Shown here one piece after another: positions 44,101-52,696 of a stretch of DNA of 64,000 nucleotides. The DNA is from Clostridia bacterium (GTDB lineage: Bacteria > Bacillota > Clostridia > Christensenellales > DTU072). The stretch lies in contig JAEDHK010000003.1 of NCBI GenBank assembly GCA_016297005.1, forward strand, positions 1 through 64,000, given 5' to 3'. The notes beneath the pieces were generated by a model. That model was not told where the DNA came from. It searched no databases and was given only the letters and a program-made list of their open reading frames with translations. How positions within the stretch are numbered: position 1 is the first letter of the stretch; each line of letters begins with the position of its first letter. The translations under genes were made by a program, and so were the position numbers.

Positions 44101-47100
44101 ACCGTCTTATACCACCCAATAAACGTATATTCTTCCAGATCGAAAACGGATTCAAGCGTAATAGTATTAACGTAATTTTTGGCACCGGTCGAATATGCTT
44201 TTTCTGTCGTCTGACCGGTAATATATACGGAATTATGATTGATATATTCGTTTATTTCGGTAAAATGAGTGGCGCTTTGCCATACGCTCTTCCAATAAAC
44301 GGAGTATTTATAATTCGTTGAGAAAGATGCGTTCAGGGTTTGATCGTTAATTGTTGTAACAATGGTAGATCCCGCGCACGACCAATCCGTCGAATTGTTG
44401 TCAAATTGATATTCTACCCTTTCGGTTGCAGATTCGGCAACAATCTTCCAGAAAGAAAAGCCATTATTGGGATTAAGAATGAACCTGATTCTTCTCTCTG
44501 TTTCCGACAAGTAGTAAGCATATCCGATTACTGAACCGGCATATTCCGAAGTGTTTTTGATAACGTAACCGGCGCCGTTTGTTATTTGCGAATAAACGGC
44601 AACAACGTTTAAGGCAACGGATGAATTATAAGTGAATTCAAGTTCCGGCTCAAAAAACGATTGTTCAGACGAACTGTCGTTCGGAGAAATCTTCCATCTG
44701 ACAAAAACAAAACCGTTTTTAACGCCTGCATTAAACTTATATAACGTTTTATCAGTTTCCGTCGTGCGATACCCACGACACGTCGGCGTAGCTATCGACG
44801 CGTCGGAAAATAGACTGGATACACTCGTTCTGTCAATATCGAGATTGACATCAATAGAAATGAAAGACGCATACAGTTTTACGCGTAAAGTGTACTGCCC
44901 CGTTGAATTGTTATAGAAAAGTTCTTGCAAACTTGGAGAATACAAAGCGGAGGACGTAATGATGCTCTCGTTATTCAAAGCGCTGTCGGTAAACCAACCG
45001 TTAAACTTGTACCCACTATTTGGTTCGGCGTAAAACATAACGACAGTCGTACCGTTTGCCAGTCTGGAAAAAGCATACGTTGCGTTACCTCTGCCGGACA
45101 CTTCGACAGAGATATCGAATGCGGATATATCGACGTCACGGAAATAACGCATCATATCCTCGGGCAAAACCTCTTTCGGCGTATTCGTCCATTTAGCAAA
45201 CAATTTTGTCGGAAAAGTGCTTTCCGGCTGGTTTTCTATAAAGTAATCGGTTGAATAAAGCGTTCCGTCTTCTTTATACCATCCAATGAAATAATAGCCT
45301 TTATAATATCCTGCGTTACCGTTAAAATAGATATCGGATACGGGCTTAACGGTATAATACGTTTTGCCCTCTTTGGAAATAAACCCCGTCAAGGAATATT
45401 CGGCCACTTCGTCGATCATAATATGAGCGGAAATTTCGGCCCACCGAGCATAATACGTTTTCACTCCCTCACGACCGAAATAAGAAAGCAGATCTCTGCA
45501 AACAAAAGAATAATTCTCATTCGCGCTGATCAAATTACCTTCTTCGTCGTACCAACCGAGGAACAGATATCCACTGTTTGTTTTCGCGGTAAGATTGACT
45601 GCCATGTCGTAAGTGTCGCTCGATACGTATACGCTTTGTCCGGATACGAACGTTTCTCCTGCGTCTTCGATATTTTTTACGGCAAATAATTTGACGTCAG
45701 CAGTATTTATTGCTTTCCAATACGCCGTATACGTCAGATAGCCGATATCGTTTCGATATATAAAAGGATCGGTGCTGTACGACGGATTCGGATTGTCGCT
45801 ATTTGTGGAAAGCGGAGAATTCGTATCGGTAATCTCCCAATACAAAAATACGTTTCCTCTTGCCGGAACGGCTTCTAAAATGCAAAAAGTTTTATAAGAG
45901 GAAATTTTAATTTTATCGGCATACTCGCCTTCTCCCGTAGTTGTATTGATAATAGAAACGGGTTTCGTCGTCGGCTCGTTTTCGTAATTATCTCCTTCAT
46001 AATTCTGTTCAATGGTCAGATAGTTGAATAAGAGCGGATATTCCATCCCGGGCGTCGTAACAGAATCGTATAAGGTCGTCATATTGAATAAATATGTGAC
46101 AGTGTTGTTCTCTCTGTGATACGTTGCGGCGCTCGATCGAATCAATCCGGGGATATTGGCCGAGCCGATATCTTGCTTTTTGCTGTTTCCTGCAAGATAG
46201 ACGTTATTGAAAGAGCCGATCAGAATTTCGTTACGGGATAAATTCCCGCTGCTGAGGAGCTGATACAGTTCAATCGTAAGTTCCTGATAAAGCGTCTTGA
46301 CCGAATCGACAATTTCGTAATGACCGGTAAAATACGCGTTATAAACGCCATCGACGGAAGAAACGAGTTTCTTTGTCGTATCGCTTGGAGAATCGCGCAA
46401 AAACAGGATATCCGATTCCAATTCGGAGAAGTGCGCTTCTATTGTGCTCAAATCGCAATTAGATGACAATTCAGAGATATTAAGTTCTATATTGTTATCA
46501 TAAGATAAAAGGTAATTCTCTTCGGAAACGTAAGAATCGCTATCGTCTGCGTCGTAAGCAAACTTTTTAATAAACCATCCCTCAAAACAATATCCCGGAT
46601 TGATTTTTGCATTCAGAACAAGCAATTGCGATCCATCCGAATTCATTTTCGAGACGTAAGTTGCGGATCCCGGATTTGTATGGGAAGTTGAGACAGAGTT
46701 GTTGATTACCGTAACTTTGATATCCGTTTCAATTTTTTTCCAGGTTGCACGATAAGCGATACGTTGTCCGGAAAGTTTAATGTCCAGCTCTTTTTTATTG
46801 GTCAAAAGCGTCCATTGCGAATTCGAATCGGTATTGGAATAATACCATCCCAACCAAAAATAGCCGTTATAAGTTGACGCAGAAAGGGTTAATACGTCGG
46901 AATACGTGAGACCTTCTTCAAAAACGGACGTTTCTCCGAATAAGGAGCAATCTTTTTGGGCTTTCACGTTAGCGACGCCGTCTTTAATTTCGGTCAATTT
47001 GTACGATATCTTTCCCGCGCCCATAATACTGCTCGTAACGGTAATGGGCGTTTTAACAACCTTAACGTAAACGTTCGTCGGTTCGGTAGGAATAATCATA

Positions 47101-49151
47101 TCATCTAAAACGGTATTTCCCGTCGGATCGGTAAAAACGCCTCCGAAATAGTATCCTGCGTCGACGTTTGCAGCGATAGAGAAGTTGCTACCGCAATAGT
47201 TATTTTGGTAATTAAGGATAATATCAATATGATCTTGCAACGTCGGGTCTGTATCGCCGCCCAAATAATGAATTGTAATGGGAGAATCGATCCACTTCGC
47301 GTAGATTGTTTTTGACTCGCTATTCATTACAAAAGAACAGACGGGCGAAATCGCTTCGGTCAGCAGAGTATTAAAATCATCGTCAGCATACCAACCTGCA
47401 AACGTCAGATCGGTTCCGGAAACGGAAGTCGCGGTAAGAGTCGTCGTATTTCCCGAAGGGATGCAAACGGTCATCCCTGTTGAAAGCACGGCACTGTTAA
47501 TGTTGTTTTCGTCCGTGACGCTTACATTCCAATCGGACTCGACCGCAGAAACGATATGTAGTTCATATTCAGTCCAATTGCAGGAAAGTCGCACGGCATT
47601 CGCCGAAGTATTGATCCTGATTGTTCTGTCTGAACTCGTTCTGTTTCCTTGCCAACGTAAAAACGAATGAGTATTTTGATCGTCGACTGCCGTAAAATCA
47701 ACTATCTCGCCGGCAAGCGCATAATCCAGCTTGTCGTTGCCGGATATTTTTTGGGGAGTAACGCTGAAATGATTTTGCGCGCAACCGGTTTTGTCGCATG
47801 CGTTTTGAACGGCAATCGTTACCCAAACGGCGTCGACGTTTGCCGAAGAAGAAACGTTACTATAATTGAATTCCGGAGAAGCCGACAAGCAGTTTGATCC
47901 GTCGTACCATCCGCAAAAAACGTAGTATACGTAATCGGAACCGGCAGACGTCGGATGAGCGTCGATAGAAAGAGCCTGATCCGATCCATGCGTTGCGGAC
48001 AGCGTTTTCGTTTCGGTCTCGATGCCGTCGACTATCGTTCTCAATCTCAAAGAGTACGCATATGCTTCCCATTCGGCATATACGGTAAACACGTTCGTGT
48101 AGTACCAAGCGTTCAGCGACGTCCCGTTACTTCCCGTCAATTCGATATTATTTGTCGTTTTCCAACCGACAAAATAATGACCTTCTTTGGCCGGTATAGG
48201 AAAGTTAAAAGCCGACCCATACGTCACATTATGCGTGGAAGAGGATAAATTGCCGCCCTGCGCGTCAAGATTAATTGTATAAACCGCTTCTTTGCACTCT
48301 GCGTAAAGATCGGCGTCTTTCTGCGCGATAATAGTCTCGGAGGGTTTAATGGTCGCGGCAGCATATTGCCAACCGATCACGTCGTAACCTGCCGGAGCAT
48401 AATTTGGCATGGTCACGGTCTCCCCTTCGGTATAATTCTTTGTCAAAAATAACAAGTTGTCGAGGCCCCAAAACCGAATTGTATAAACCTGTTTCCTGTT
48501 GATGTTCAAAAAGAAATGCTCTTTGTAATTCAGCGCATAATCGGTTACGTAAATAATAAAACTGTTTTTTCCCCTCGAAAGTTGAGTAAAATCCGCAACG
48601 TTCGATCTGAAAAGAGGTTCGCCCAAAGAGTCGATGGAGGTCCCTTCATAAACGGTATACATGTAATTATCGTCCGAAAGCATAATTTTGTCCGTCAAAG
48701 ATATGGAATCGACGTCGGAATCAAGAGTAATGCTAATAGTATTACCGTTAATTGAATACTCGGTATCGAGAAGAAGAATTTTTTTTGAGGGTTTCCATCT
48801 CGCGTAAAGCGTGATAGAAGAAGTTACTTCGTCGGAATTAAATATCCATTCCTTCGAGAAATAAGAATCGACGTACCATCCGAGAAAATCATAGTTTTCC
48901 TTAGTGGGATTCTTCGGTTTAACAACGTGGGAATTGGCGTTTAATCTTTGAGATTCCACAGAGGTCCCGCCGTTGGACTTAAATGTTACTACGTACTGAA
49001 CAACGGTTGTATCGGAAGTATCGTCATCTATCACAGGCACGGTGGAAACGTCGCTCGGATCGGCAGGTTGACAACCGAATAATACGGCGGCAGATAATAA
49101 CATGGTCAGCGCTGCAAAAAATATTAAAAAGCGTTTTCGCGAAGAAACCAT
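41160..49151 (-). CDS. giant surface lipoprotein with InlB-type repeats and a C-terminal DUF6273 domain
   Basis: A 2663-residue exported protein. Lipoprotein signal: basic start, hydrophobic core, lipobox VLFGC with Cys27; then a Ser/Thr/Asp linker. Most of the chain is made of Listeria-Bacteroides (InlB B-type, Flg_new) repeats marked by FLGWYVD, FVGWKT, FAGWYAD, FEGWFIKK, FIGWYKED, FAGWYDN and FEGWYYRN each followed by a TLYAKW/VYAEW-type strand; about fifteen such marks are readable. The last ~200 residues (2464-2663) form a DUF6273-like domain (IRWDILRKD, NNWEYSYLREYLNGEF, YYWLRSPGN, YGIRPVMKL). GGAGGG precedes the ATG, and a consensus promoter lies just upstream. Probably adhesion or binding at the cell surface. 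Confidence 0.88.
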   Translation of the reverse strand: MVSSRKRFLIFFAALTMLLSAAVLFGCQPADPSDVSTVPVIDDDTSDTTVVQYVVTFKSNGGTSVESQRLNANSHVVKPKNPTKENYDFLGWYVDSYFSKEWIFNSDEVTSSITLYARWKPSKKILLLDTEYSINGNTISITLDSDVDSISLTDKIMLSDDNYMYTVYEGTSIDSLGEPLFRSNVADFTQLSRGKNSFIIYVTDYALNYKEHFFLNINRKQVYTIRFWGLDNLLFLTKNYTEGETVTMPNYAPAGYDVIGWQYAAATIKPSETIIAQKDADLYAECKEAVYTINLDAQGGNLSSSTHNVTYGSAFNFPIPAKEGHYFVGWKTTNNIELTGSNGTSLNAWYYTNVFTVYAEWEAYAYSLRLRTIVDGIETETKTLSATHGSDQALSIDAHPTSAGSDYVYYVFCGWYDGSNCLSASPEFNYSNVSSSANVDAVWVTIAVQNACDKTGCAQNHFSVTPQKISGNDKLDYALAGEIVDFTAVDDQNTHSFLRWQGNRTSSDRTIRINTSANAVRLSCNWTEYELHIVSAVESDWNVSVTDENNINSAVLSTGMTVCIPSGNTTTLTATSVSGTDLTFAGWYADDDFNTLLTEAISPVCSFVMNSESKTIYAKWIDSPITIHYLGGDTDPTLQDHIDIILNYQNNYCGSNFSIAANVDAGYYFGGVFTDPTGNTVLDDMIIPTEPTNVYVKVVKTPITVTSSIMGAGKISYKLTEIKDGVANVKAQKDCSLFGETSVFEEGLTYSDVLTLSASTYNGYFWLGWYYSNTDSNSQWTLLTNKKELDIKLSGQRIAYRATWKKIETDIKVTVINNSVSTSHTNPGSATYVSKMNSDGSQLLVLNAKINPGYCFEGWFIKKFAYDADDSDSYVSEENYLLSYDNNIELNISELSSNCDLSTIEAHFSELESDILFLRDSPSDTTKKLVSSVDGVYNAYFTGHYEIVDSVKTLYQELTIELYQLLSSGNLSRNEILIGSFNNVYLAGNSKKQDIGSANIPGLIRSSAATYHRENNTVTYLFNMTTLYDSVTTPGMEYPLLFNYLTIEQNYEGDNYENEPTTKPVSIINTTTGEGEYADKIKISSYKTFCILEAVPARGNVFLYWEITDTNSPLSTNSDNPNPSYSTDPFIYRNDIGYLTYTAYWKAINTADVKLFAVKNIEDAGETFVSGQSVYVSSDTYDMAVNLTAKTNSGYLFLGWYDEEGNLISANENYSFVCRDLLSYFGREGVKTYYARWAEISAHIMIDEVAEYSLTGFISKEGKTYYTVKPVSDIYFNGNAGYYKGYYFIGWYKEDGTLYSTDYFIENQPESTFPTKLFAKWTNTPKEVLPEDMMRYFRDVDISAFDISVEVSGRGNATYAFSRLANGTTVVMFYAEPNSGYKFNGWFTDSALNNESIITSSALYSPSLQELFYNNSTGQYTLRVKLYASFISIDVNLDIDRTSVSSLFSDASIATPTCRGYRTTETDKTLYKFNAGVKNGFVFVRWKISPNDSSSEQSFFEPELEFTYNSSVALNVVAVYSQITNGAGYVIKNTSEYAGSVIGYAYYLSETERRIRFILNPNNGFSFWKIVAESATERVEYQFDNNSTDWSCAGSTIVTTINDQTLNASFSTNYKYSVYWKSVWQSATHFTEINEYINHNSVYITGQTTEKAYSTGAKNYVNTITLESVFDLEEYTFIGWYKTVQNENITETVYCKNSNNDVFTEYAPETSLQYACKWGYYSVYIEMSDEEQMTSPDGYSATIDFVTQDMRKSSHEFISEIGFAYMDEYNPELLNRIASEGYQYSKVDLNGSEGGKIVYLIWKKKPVSGINTTFITAVSMRDASMPYRANVLFADEANAHLLSSVTQLPADLNFGVGSDPVYCYFSYESGYGKPIAELGVEINGYMSDFVGRYQYCDSVDRVNVTPYSDNRTYIVFNRQETVITQESDSTIVSQKVSTTQKLFYPTQLANIGNVQDGLLFAGWYDNAETSGKPYDFSRMIYGDLTLYAKWYSLQDYNATASQVLSLGIANSYPQNNGTYYFTGLSDAEYTINLRTESSTMTQSVLIYNVNTAQTIYNNVLTDSTSYGITVPVSGGDLYRVELNSVGATGRIELQLSGRFPDEGGTFRNLIPYLDDFSITAVPFENETFLGWFNREGVEISDYTNVSYSGSEPIFTLHNKKYSMYSFEITDDIYLYGKFNYYSMKIINPETESGEYRFLGELSVGSEIELRATSNGGFVFKEWMLYDPETGEIKSIKDDYRFITDLKTAADEAYSPEMSVYKFRMLEQNLIFIVTWTNVNDNTYPPDSYVKYDINYEEAYVNAPENRTTFYYTDPSSTVEGNRLNTEPFALIDPMRYETEKGVSGHYIFEGWYYRNPISGEEYSLYNESKKRYIVDPSVAIQYAETGKVSIYAKWSEPVPDITVYTDESTGQQYIYLGEYQSSYVDPNSVEFSEINTVAEQDGYYYNRSKTQKYYKEGDMYFRVEKIRWDILRKDTENVLLQAHELFMTSQFNYTTNQEGNLYANNWEYSYLREYLNGEFMSTVFNSFEINLIKKKLTSVNNKPEMGSPSFNDKSVYPWVVQNNTEDYLYLLSYAEAMNIMYGFNSSANKACDLRKAGYTEYYDMVLSDNDNTKGYYWLRSPGNNETNVFVVDDNGRILLDKNVTYDQYGIRPVMKLLNKLVFD

Positions 49152-49177
49152 TTAACCCTCCGATTATTCTTTTTATT

Positions 49178-49206
49178 ATTTTAAATAATAAACGAGAAAC
49201 TGTCAA
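49178..49206 (-). promoter_or_regulatory. promoter of the 34-49 kb envelope operon
   Basis: Minus strand TTGACA (49201-49206), 17 bases, TAAAAT (49178-49183), 27 bases before the giant gene. No further promoter or terminator is visible within the six genes, which are separated by at most 21 bases. Confidence 0.85.
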
Positions 49207-49238
49207 GGGATAATATTATTTTAATAAGTATTTAAATA

Positions 49239-49592
49239 TTACCAATGCGCGTAAAAAGCGTTTTTAATGAGCATAGGCGTATCTCTCAGAACGGAAACAA
49301 CGTCGTATCTGTATCCGGAAGCAGGTATTTTGTTTAGAGAAAGATATCTCCGGCTCGCCGCGACGACTTTTTTGATTTTTGCCGGCGTAATTGTTTCTAA
49401 CGGGTGGCCGAATCTTGCGTTCGATCTTGCACGAACTTCAACAAAAACAAGAATTCCGCCGTCTTTTGCGACGATATCGATCTCTCCGACGTTTTGGTAC
49501 CGTACGTTTGTATCGAGAATTACATAGCCGTTTTCCGTTAAATATTTTTGAGCGATCATTTCGCCGGAATCGCCGAGCGCATACTTATCCAT
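49239..49592 (-). CDS. YraN family endonuclease-like protein
   Basis: A 117-residue protein of the YraN/UPF0102 family with a restriction-endonuclease-like fold: DKYALGDSGEMIAQKYL, VRYQNVGEIDIVAKDGG and LVFVEVRARS carry the E-(x)-D-ExK metal-site pattern. In vivo role is unsettled; links with Holliday-junction processing and competence have been proposed. I chose the ATG at 49592, two bases after the rnhB stop, because the family starts there; the in-frame ATG at 49640 would overlap rnhB by 46 bases and add 16 unrelated residues. Confidence 0.9.
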   Translation of the reverse strand: MDKYALGDSGEMIAQKYLTENGYVILDTNVRYQNVGEIDIVAKDGGILVFVEVRARSNARFGHPLETITPAKIKKVVAASRRYLSLNKIPASGYRYDVVSVLRDTPMLIKNAFYAHW

Positions 49593-49594
49593 GA

Positions 49595-50194
49595 TTAAGC
49601 GAAGAAATTTTTTATAAATGATTTTCTGTGAATGGGACATGGCCCGTATTTTTTCAACATTTCGATGTGAAAAGCCGTTCCGTACCCTTTGTGTTTTTCA
49701 AATCCATATTCAGGGTATTGCTCGGCGTATTTATCCATCAATTCGTCTCTGGCTACTTTGGCAAGAATAGACGCCGCCGCAATGGAGTACGACAAAGCGT
49801 CGCCGTGAACAATAGCTTTATACGGCAATCCGAAATCGTGTTTAACGGCGTCGACAAGCAAGTAATCAGGCGTCGGCAAGAGGCTCCAAACCGCCGAATT
49901 CATAGCTCGCTTCGTTGCGTTCAGTATATTAATTTCGTCAATAACTTTTTCGTCAATAAATACCACCGATTGTGCTACAGACGTATCCGTGATGTCAGTA
50001 AAAAGCCTTGCTCTTTTCTTCGGAGTAAGTTTTTTACTGTCGTTAATTTCCTCGAAAATTACTGAAAGATCGGGTATACAACAAGCCGCGGCAACAGGAC
50101 CGGCCAAAGGTCCCCGTCCCGCTTCGTCCATGCCGGCAATCAAACGAAAACCCTGCTGAACGAGCTCGTTTTCATATTTAAAAAGGTCATTCAT
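49595..50194 (-). CDS. rnhB: ribonuclease HII
   Basis: Removes RNA from RNA-DNA hybrids, including single ribonucleotides. 199 residues from the ATG at 50194 (MNDLFKYENELVQQ), with GGAGAAAG upstream; the longer frame from 50269 overlaps the rbgA gene by 83 bases and is rejected. Catalytic acids are seen in IAGMDEAGRGPLAGPV (DE), YLLVDAVKH and DELMDKYAEQYPEYGFEKHKGYGT, the standard RNase HII C-terminal motif. It overlaps rbgA by 8 bases. Confidence 0.95.
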   Translation of the reverse strand: MNDLFKYENELVQQGFRLIAGMDEAGRGPLAGPVAAACCIPDLSVIFEEINDSKKLTPKKRARLFTDITDTSVAQSVVFIDEKVIDEINILNATKRAMNSAVWSLLPTPDYLLVDAVKHDFGLPYKAIVHGDALSYSIAAASILAKVARDELMDKYAEQYPEYGFEKHKGYGTAFHIEMLKKYGPCPIHRKSFIKNFFA

Positions 50195-51020
50195 CGACTT
50201 TCTCCAAAATGATTTTTCCGAACGACTGCTTACGAAAATCATTAATGATTGCTTTCGACGCCCTTTCACTGTCGGGAGCGCCGCCCTTTAAGACAAATCC
50301 ACGTTTTTTTGCTATATAGTCGATCGATTCCGCCTCTCCGTATTTCAATTGAAATTCGGCCGGATAATTCTCTTTCAAAAAATTAAGCAGTTGTTGCGAT
50401 AAAAATGTCAAATCAACAATTTCGTCGCGGACGGACCCGACGAAAGCAAGATGCAAGGCCTTTTTTTGATCGCTGAAATCGGGATAAAGAGTGCCCGGCG
50501 TATCAAGAACTTCTACGTAAGGATCAACGGATACCCATTGTTTTCCTCTGGTTACTCCCGGTTTGTTTCCCGTAACGGCTTTTTTTCTGCCGATCAAACT
50601 GTTTATCAGCGTACTCTTCCCGCAATTGGGAATACCAATGACCATTGCTCGGATGGTTTTTTTTATACCACGAGACTTATATCTTTCTATTTTTTCTTTA
50701 TTTAAGTCCTTTAATACGGAAATTAATTTACCATCCGAATTTTTGGTGGATATACTTGTAATGCATGCAGAATTCGGCAGTGAAGAAAAATAGCCGATCC
50801 ATTTATTTAATGCGGTTTGCGGTACCAGATCGGCTTTATTCAAGACGTAAAGACGAGGCTTGCCGGCAATGATTTCATCAAATGAAGGATTTATCGATGA
50901 CCGAGGAATCCTGGCGTCGAGAACATAAATGACGCAATCGACCGGTTTAATCTCCTCTTTCATCATTCGGATAGCCTTTGTCATGTGGCCGGGGAACCAT
51001 TGAATAAACTCCGAAGGCAT
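50187..51020 (-). CDS. rbgA: ribosome biogenesis GTPase RbgA/YlqF
   Basis: Circularly permuted GTPase needed for late 50S assembly, 277 residues. The order G4-G1-G3 is seen: VLNKADLV first, then VIGIPNCGKSTLINSLIG and VLDTPGTLYP. The N-terminal IQWFPGHMTKAIRMM is diagnostic, and a helical C-terminal ANTAR-like domain follows. It lies four bases behind trmD, with GGAG before the ATG. Confidence 0.96.
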   Translation of the reverse strand: MPSEFIQWFPGHMTKAIRMMKEEIKPVDCVIYVLDARIPRSSINPSFDEIIAGKPRLYVLNKADLVPQTALNKWIGYFSSLPNSACITSISTKNSDGKLISVLKDLNKEKIERYKSRGIKKTIRAMVIGIPNCGKSTLINSLIGRKKAVTGNKPGVTRGKQWVSVDPYVEVLDTPGTLYPDFSDQKKALHLAFVGSVRDEIVDLTFLSQQLLNFLKENYPAEFQLKYGEAESIDYIAKKRGFVLKGGAPDSERASKAIINDFRKQSFGKIILEKVDE

Positions 51021-51023
51021 ATG

Positions 51024-51692
51024 TTACTCCAATAAATCGGGACGACGTTCTTTGGTTATAGCGAGACTTTGCCGCTTACGCCATTTCTCGATTTCGGCAT
51101 GATTGCCGTTTAATAACACGTCCGGAACGCAAAGTCCCATGAACTCAGCCGGACGAGTATATTGCGGATACTCCAATAGTCCGTCGGAAAAACTCTCTTC
51201 GATGGTACTTTCAGAACTCCCGAGTACTCCGGGTATATATCTTGCGACGGTATCAATTAAAATCAACGACGCGTAGTCGCCGGTTGACAAAACGTAATCG
51301 CCTACCGAAATTTCTCGGTCGACATCCAAATCTATGATACGTTGATCAATTCCTTCATAACTGCCGTTGATAAGGACCAGCTCGTCGAATTGAGATAACC
51401 GGCCGACGATAGATTGAGAAAGAGGTTCGCCCTTGGGCGAAAGATAGATTCTGCACGCTTTTCTTTCTGGATCGGCCGCCGTAATGGCGTCGTGGAGAGG
51501 TTGCGGCGTCATAAGCATTCCTGCGCCCCCACCGTACGGATAATCGTCGCAACGCTTATGCTTATCCGCGGAATAGTCCCTTATATTAGAGACCTCGACG
51601 GAAAAAACGCCTTTATCAAGCGCTTTCCCGAGCACGCCGTAACGTAAAGAGTCGTATATATCCGGAAAAAGGGTCAGAACCTTAATCTTCAT
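51024..51692 (-). CDS. trmD: tRNA (guanine(37)-N1)-methyltransferase
   Basis: SPOUT methyltransferase making m1G37, which prevents frameshifting; 222 residues, at the short end of the family. Seen: KIKVLTLFPDIYDSLRYGVL, DDYPYGGGAGMLMTPQPL, LINGSYEGIDQRI, and ISVGDYVLSTGDYASLILID with the trefoil-knot SAM site. Starts inside rimM (11-base overlap). Confidence 0.97.
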   Translation of the reverse strand: MKIKVLTLFPDIYDSLRYGVLGKALDKGVFSVEVSNIRDYSADKHKRCDDYPYGGGAGMLMTPQPLHDAITAADPERKACRIYLSPKGEPLSQSIVGRLSQFDELVLINGSYEGIDQRIIDLDVDREISVGDYVLSTGDYASLILIDTVARYIPGVLGSSESTIEESFSDGLLEYPQYTRPAEFMGLCVPDVLLNGNHAEIEKWRKRQSLAITKERRPDLLE

Positions 51693-52179
51693 AAACGGCG
51701 ACCTCGCTTAGCTTGTCTTTATCGGCGTGTACCAACTTACGTTCGGTATCGATGGAAAGAAAGACTCCTTTGATCCATGGGAGCATGATTGTTTTTCCTT
51801 CTTTCGTCATAACGATAACGTCGGCCGAACCGTACTGCAAAACGTTTTTGATCTTTCCTACCCGCTCTGACCCGGACACAACGATACAGCCGATCAAGTC
51901 GGCTATATAATAACGACCGTCGGGAAGGGGCGGCATCTTTTCTTTTTCCGCAAAAACGTCGAGATTGCAAAGGGCTTTTGCATCGTCTACGTTATCGACC
52001 CCTTTCAGTTTAAGAAGTACGTATTCCTGGCTTTTTCTTGCTTGTTCGACGACGTATTCTTTGTTTTTTAGTTGTACAACAGATATCTTTTTAAAGAGAT
52101 CGGGAGAATCGAGATAACATTGCGTCTTCAATTCTCCCTTCAATCCATGTACTTTCAGCGTCTTACCGACAATAAGCAT
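51682..52179 (-). CDS. rimM: ribosome maturation factor RimM
   Basis: Helps assemble the head of the 30S subunit and binds S19. 165 residues: N-terminal RimM domain (VGKTLKVHGLKGELKTQCYL) and C-terminal PRC barrel with YYIADLIGCIVV and IMLPWIKGVFLSID. Its ATG overlaps the khpA stop (TAATG), so translation is coupled through the rpsP-khpA-rimM-trmD string. Confidence 0.95.
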   Translation of the reverse strand: MLIVGKTLKVHGLKGELKTQCYLDSPDLFKKISVVQLKNKEYVVEQARKSQEYVLLKLKGVDNVDDAKALCNLDVFAEKEKMPPLPDGRYYIADLIGCIVVSGSERVGKIKNVLQYGSADVIVMTKEGKTIMLPWIKGVFLSIDTERKLVHADKDKLSEVAVYED

Positions 52180-52409
52180 TATTTTTCCTCAAAATAAACG
52201 TTGTAATTCTGATCGGAACCGCGGCTGGAAGAATGAACAAGCGTACGAATGGCCTTGGCGATCTTTCCGCCTTTACCGATAACCTTGGCTATTTTGTCTT
52301 TATCGACCAAAACGCGGATATCAACTTTGTTACCGTCTTCGACAAGAACGATTTCGTACGACTCTTCTCCAATAAAATTTTTAACAATATAATCTACTAA
52401 ATCTTTCAT
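52179..52409 (-). CDS. khpA: KH-domain RNA-binding protein KhpA
   Basis: A 76-residue single-KH protein that in other Gram-positive bacteria pairs with KhpB (Jag) and affects cell division and sRNA-like regulation. Motif VLVDKDKIAKVIGKGGKIAKAI carries the GxxG loop (GKGG). The gene lies between rpsP and rimM, its usual place. Ribosome site is weak. Confidence 0.94.
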   Translation of the reverse strand: MKDLVDYIVKNFIGEESYEIVLVEDGNKVDIRVLVDKDKIAKVIGKGGKIAKAIRTLVHSSSRGSDQNYNVYFEEK

Positions 52410-52418
52410 TTTGCACCA

Positions 52419-52667
52419 TTATTTTTCAATAATTCCGTTCTTAATGAAAAGACTACGAACCGTTTCGGAGCATTGTGCGCCGTTGGCAAGCCACTTTTTA
52501 GCGATTTCGGCGTTGATCTTGATTTCGGCGGGCTCGGTTACGGGATTATAATAGCCGATTTGTTCGATGTACTCGCCGTCTCTGGCTTTGCGGGAATCGG
52601 TGGCAACGATACGGTAGAAAGGAGCTTTCTTGGCGCCCATTCTGGTTAATCTGAGTTTGACTGACAT
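52419..52667 (-). CDS. rpsP: 30S ribosomal protein S16
   Basis: Small-subunit protein of 82 residues: MSVKLRLTRMGAKKAPFYR at the N terminus and ATDSRKARDGEYIEQIGYYN are diagnostic. The ATG at 52667 follows GGAGG by six bases; the in-frame ATG four codons upstream overlaps that site and is rejected. It stands between ffh and khpA in the conserved ylxM-ffh-rpsP order. Confidence 0.97.
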   Translation of the reverse strand: MSVKLRLTRMGAKKAPFYRIVATDSRKARDGEYIEQIGYYNPVTEPAEIKINAEIAKKWLANGAQCSETVRSLFIKNGIIEK

Positions 52668-52696
52668 AATTTCCTCCAAAAATTGATTTTTAAATT

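Noticed and set aside
34041..49151. Mobile island inserted at tRNA-Glu
   Set aside because: No integrase, no direct repeat of the tRNA 3' end was seen, and the block lies on the 5' side of the tRNA gene, opposite to normal attachment sites.
50195..50269. Upstream extension of rnhB
   Set aside because: Would overlap rbgA by 83 bases and add residues absent from RNase HII; the ATG at 50194 has GGAG at good spacing.
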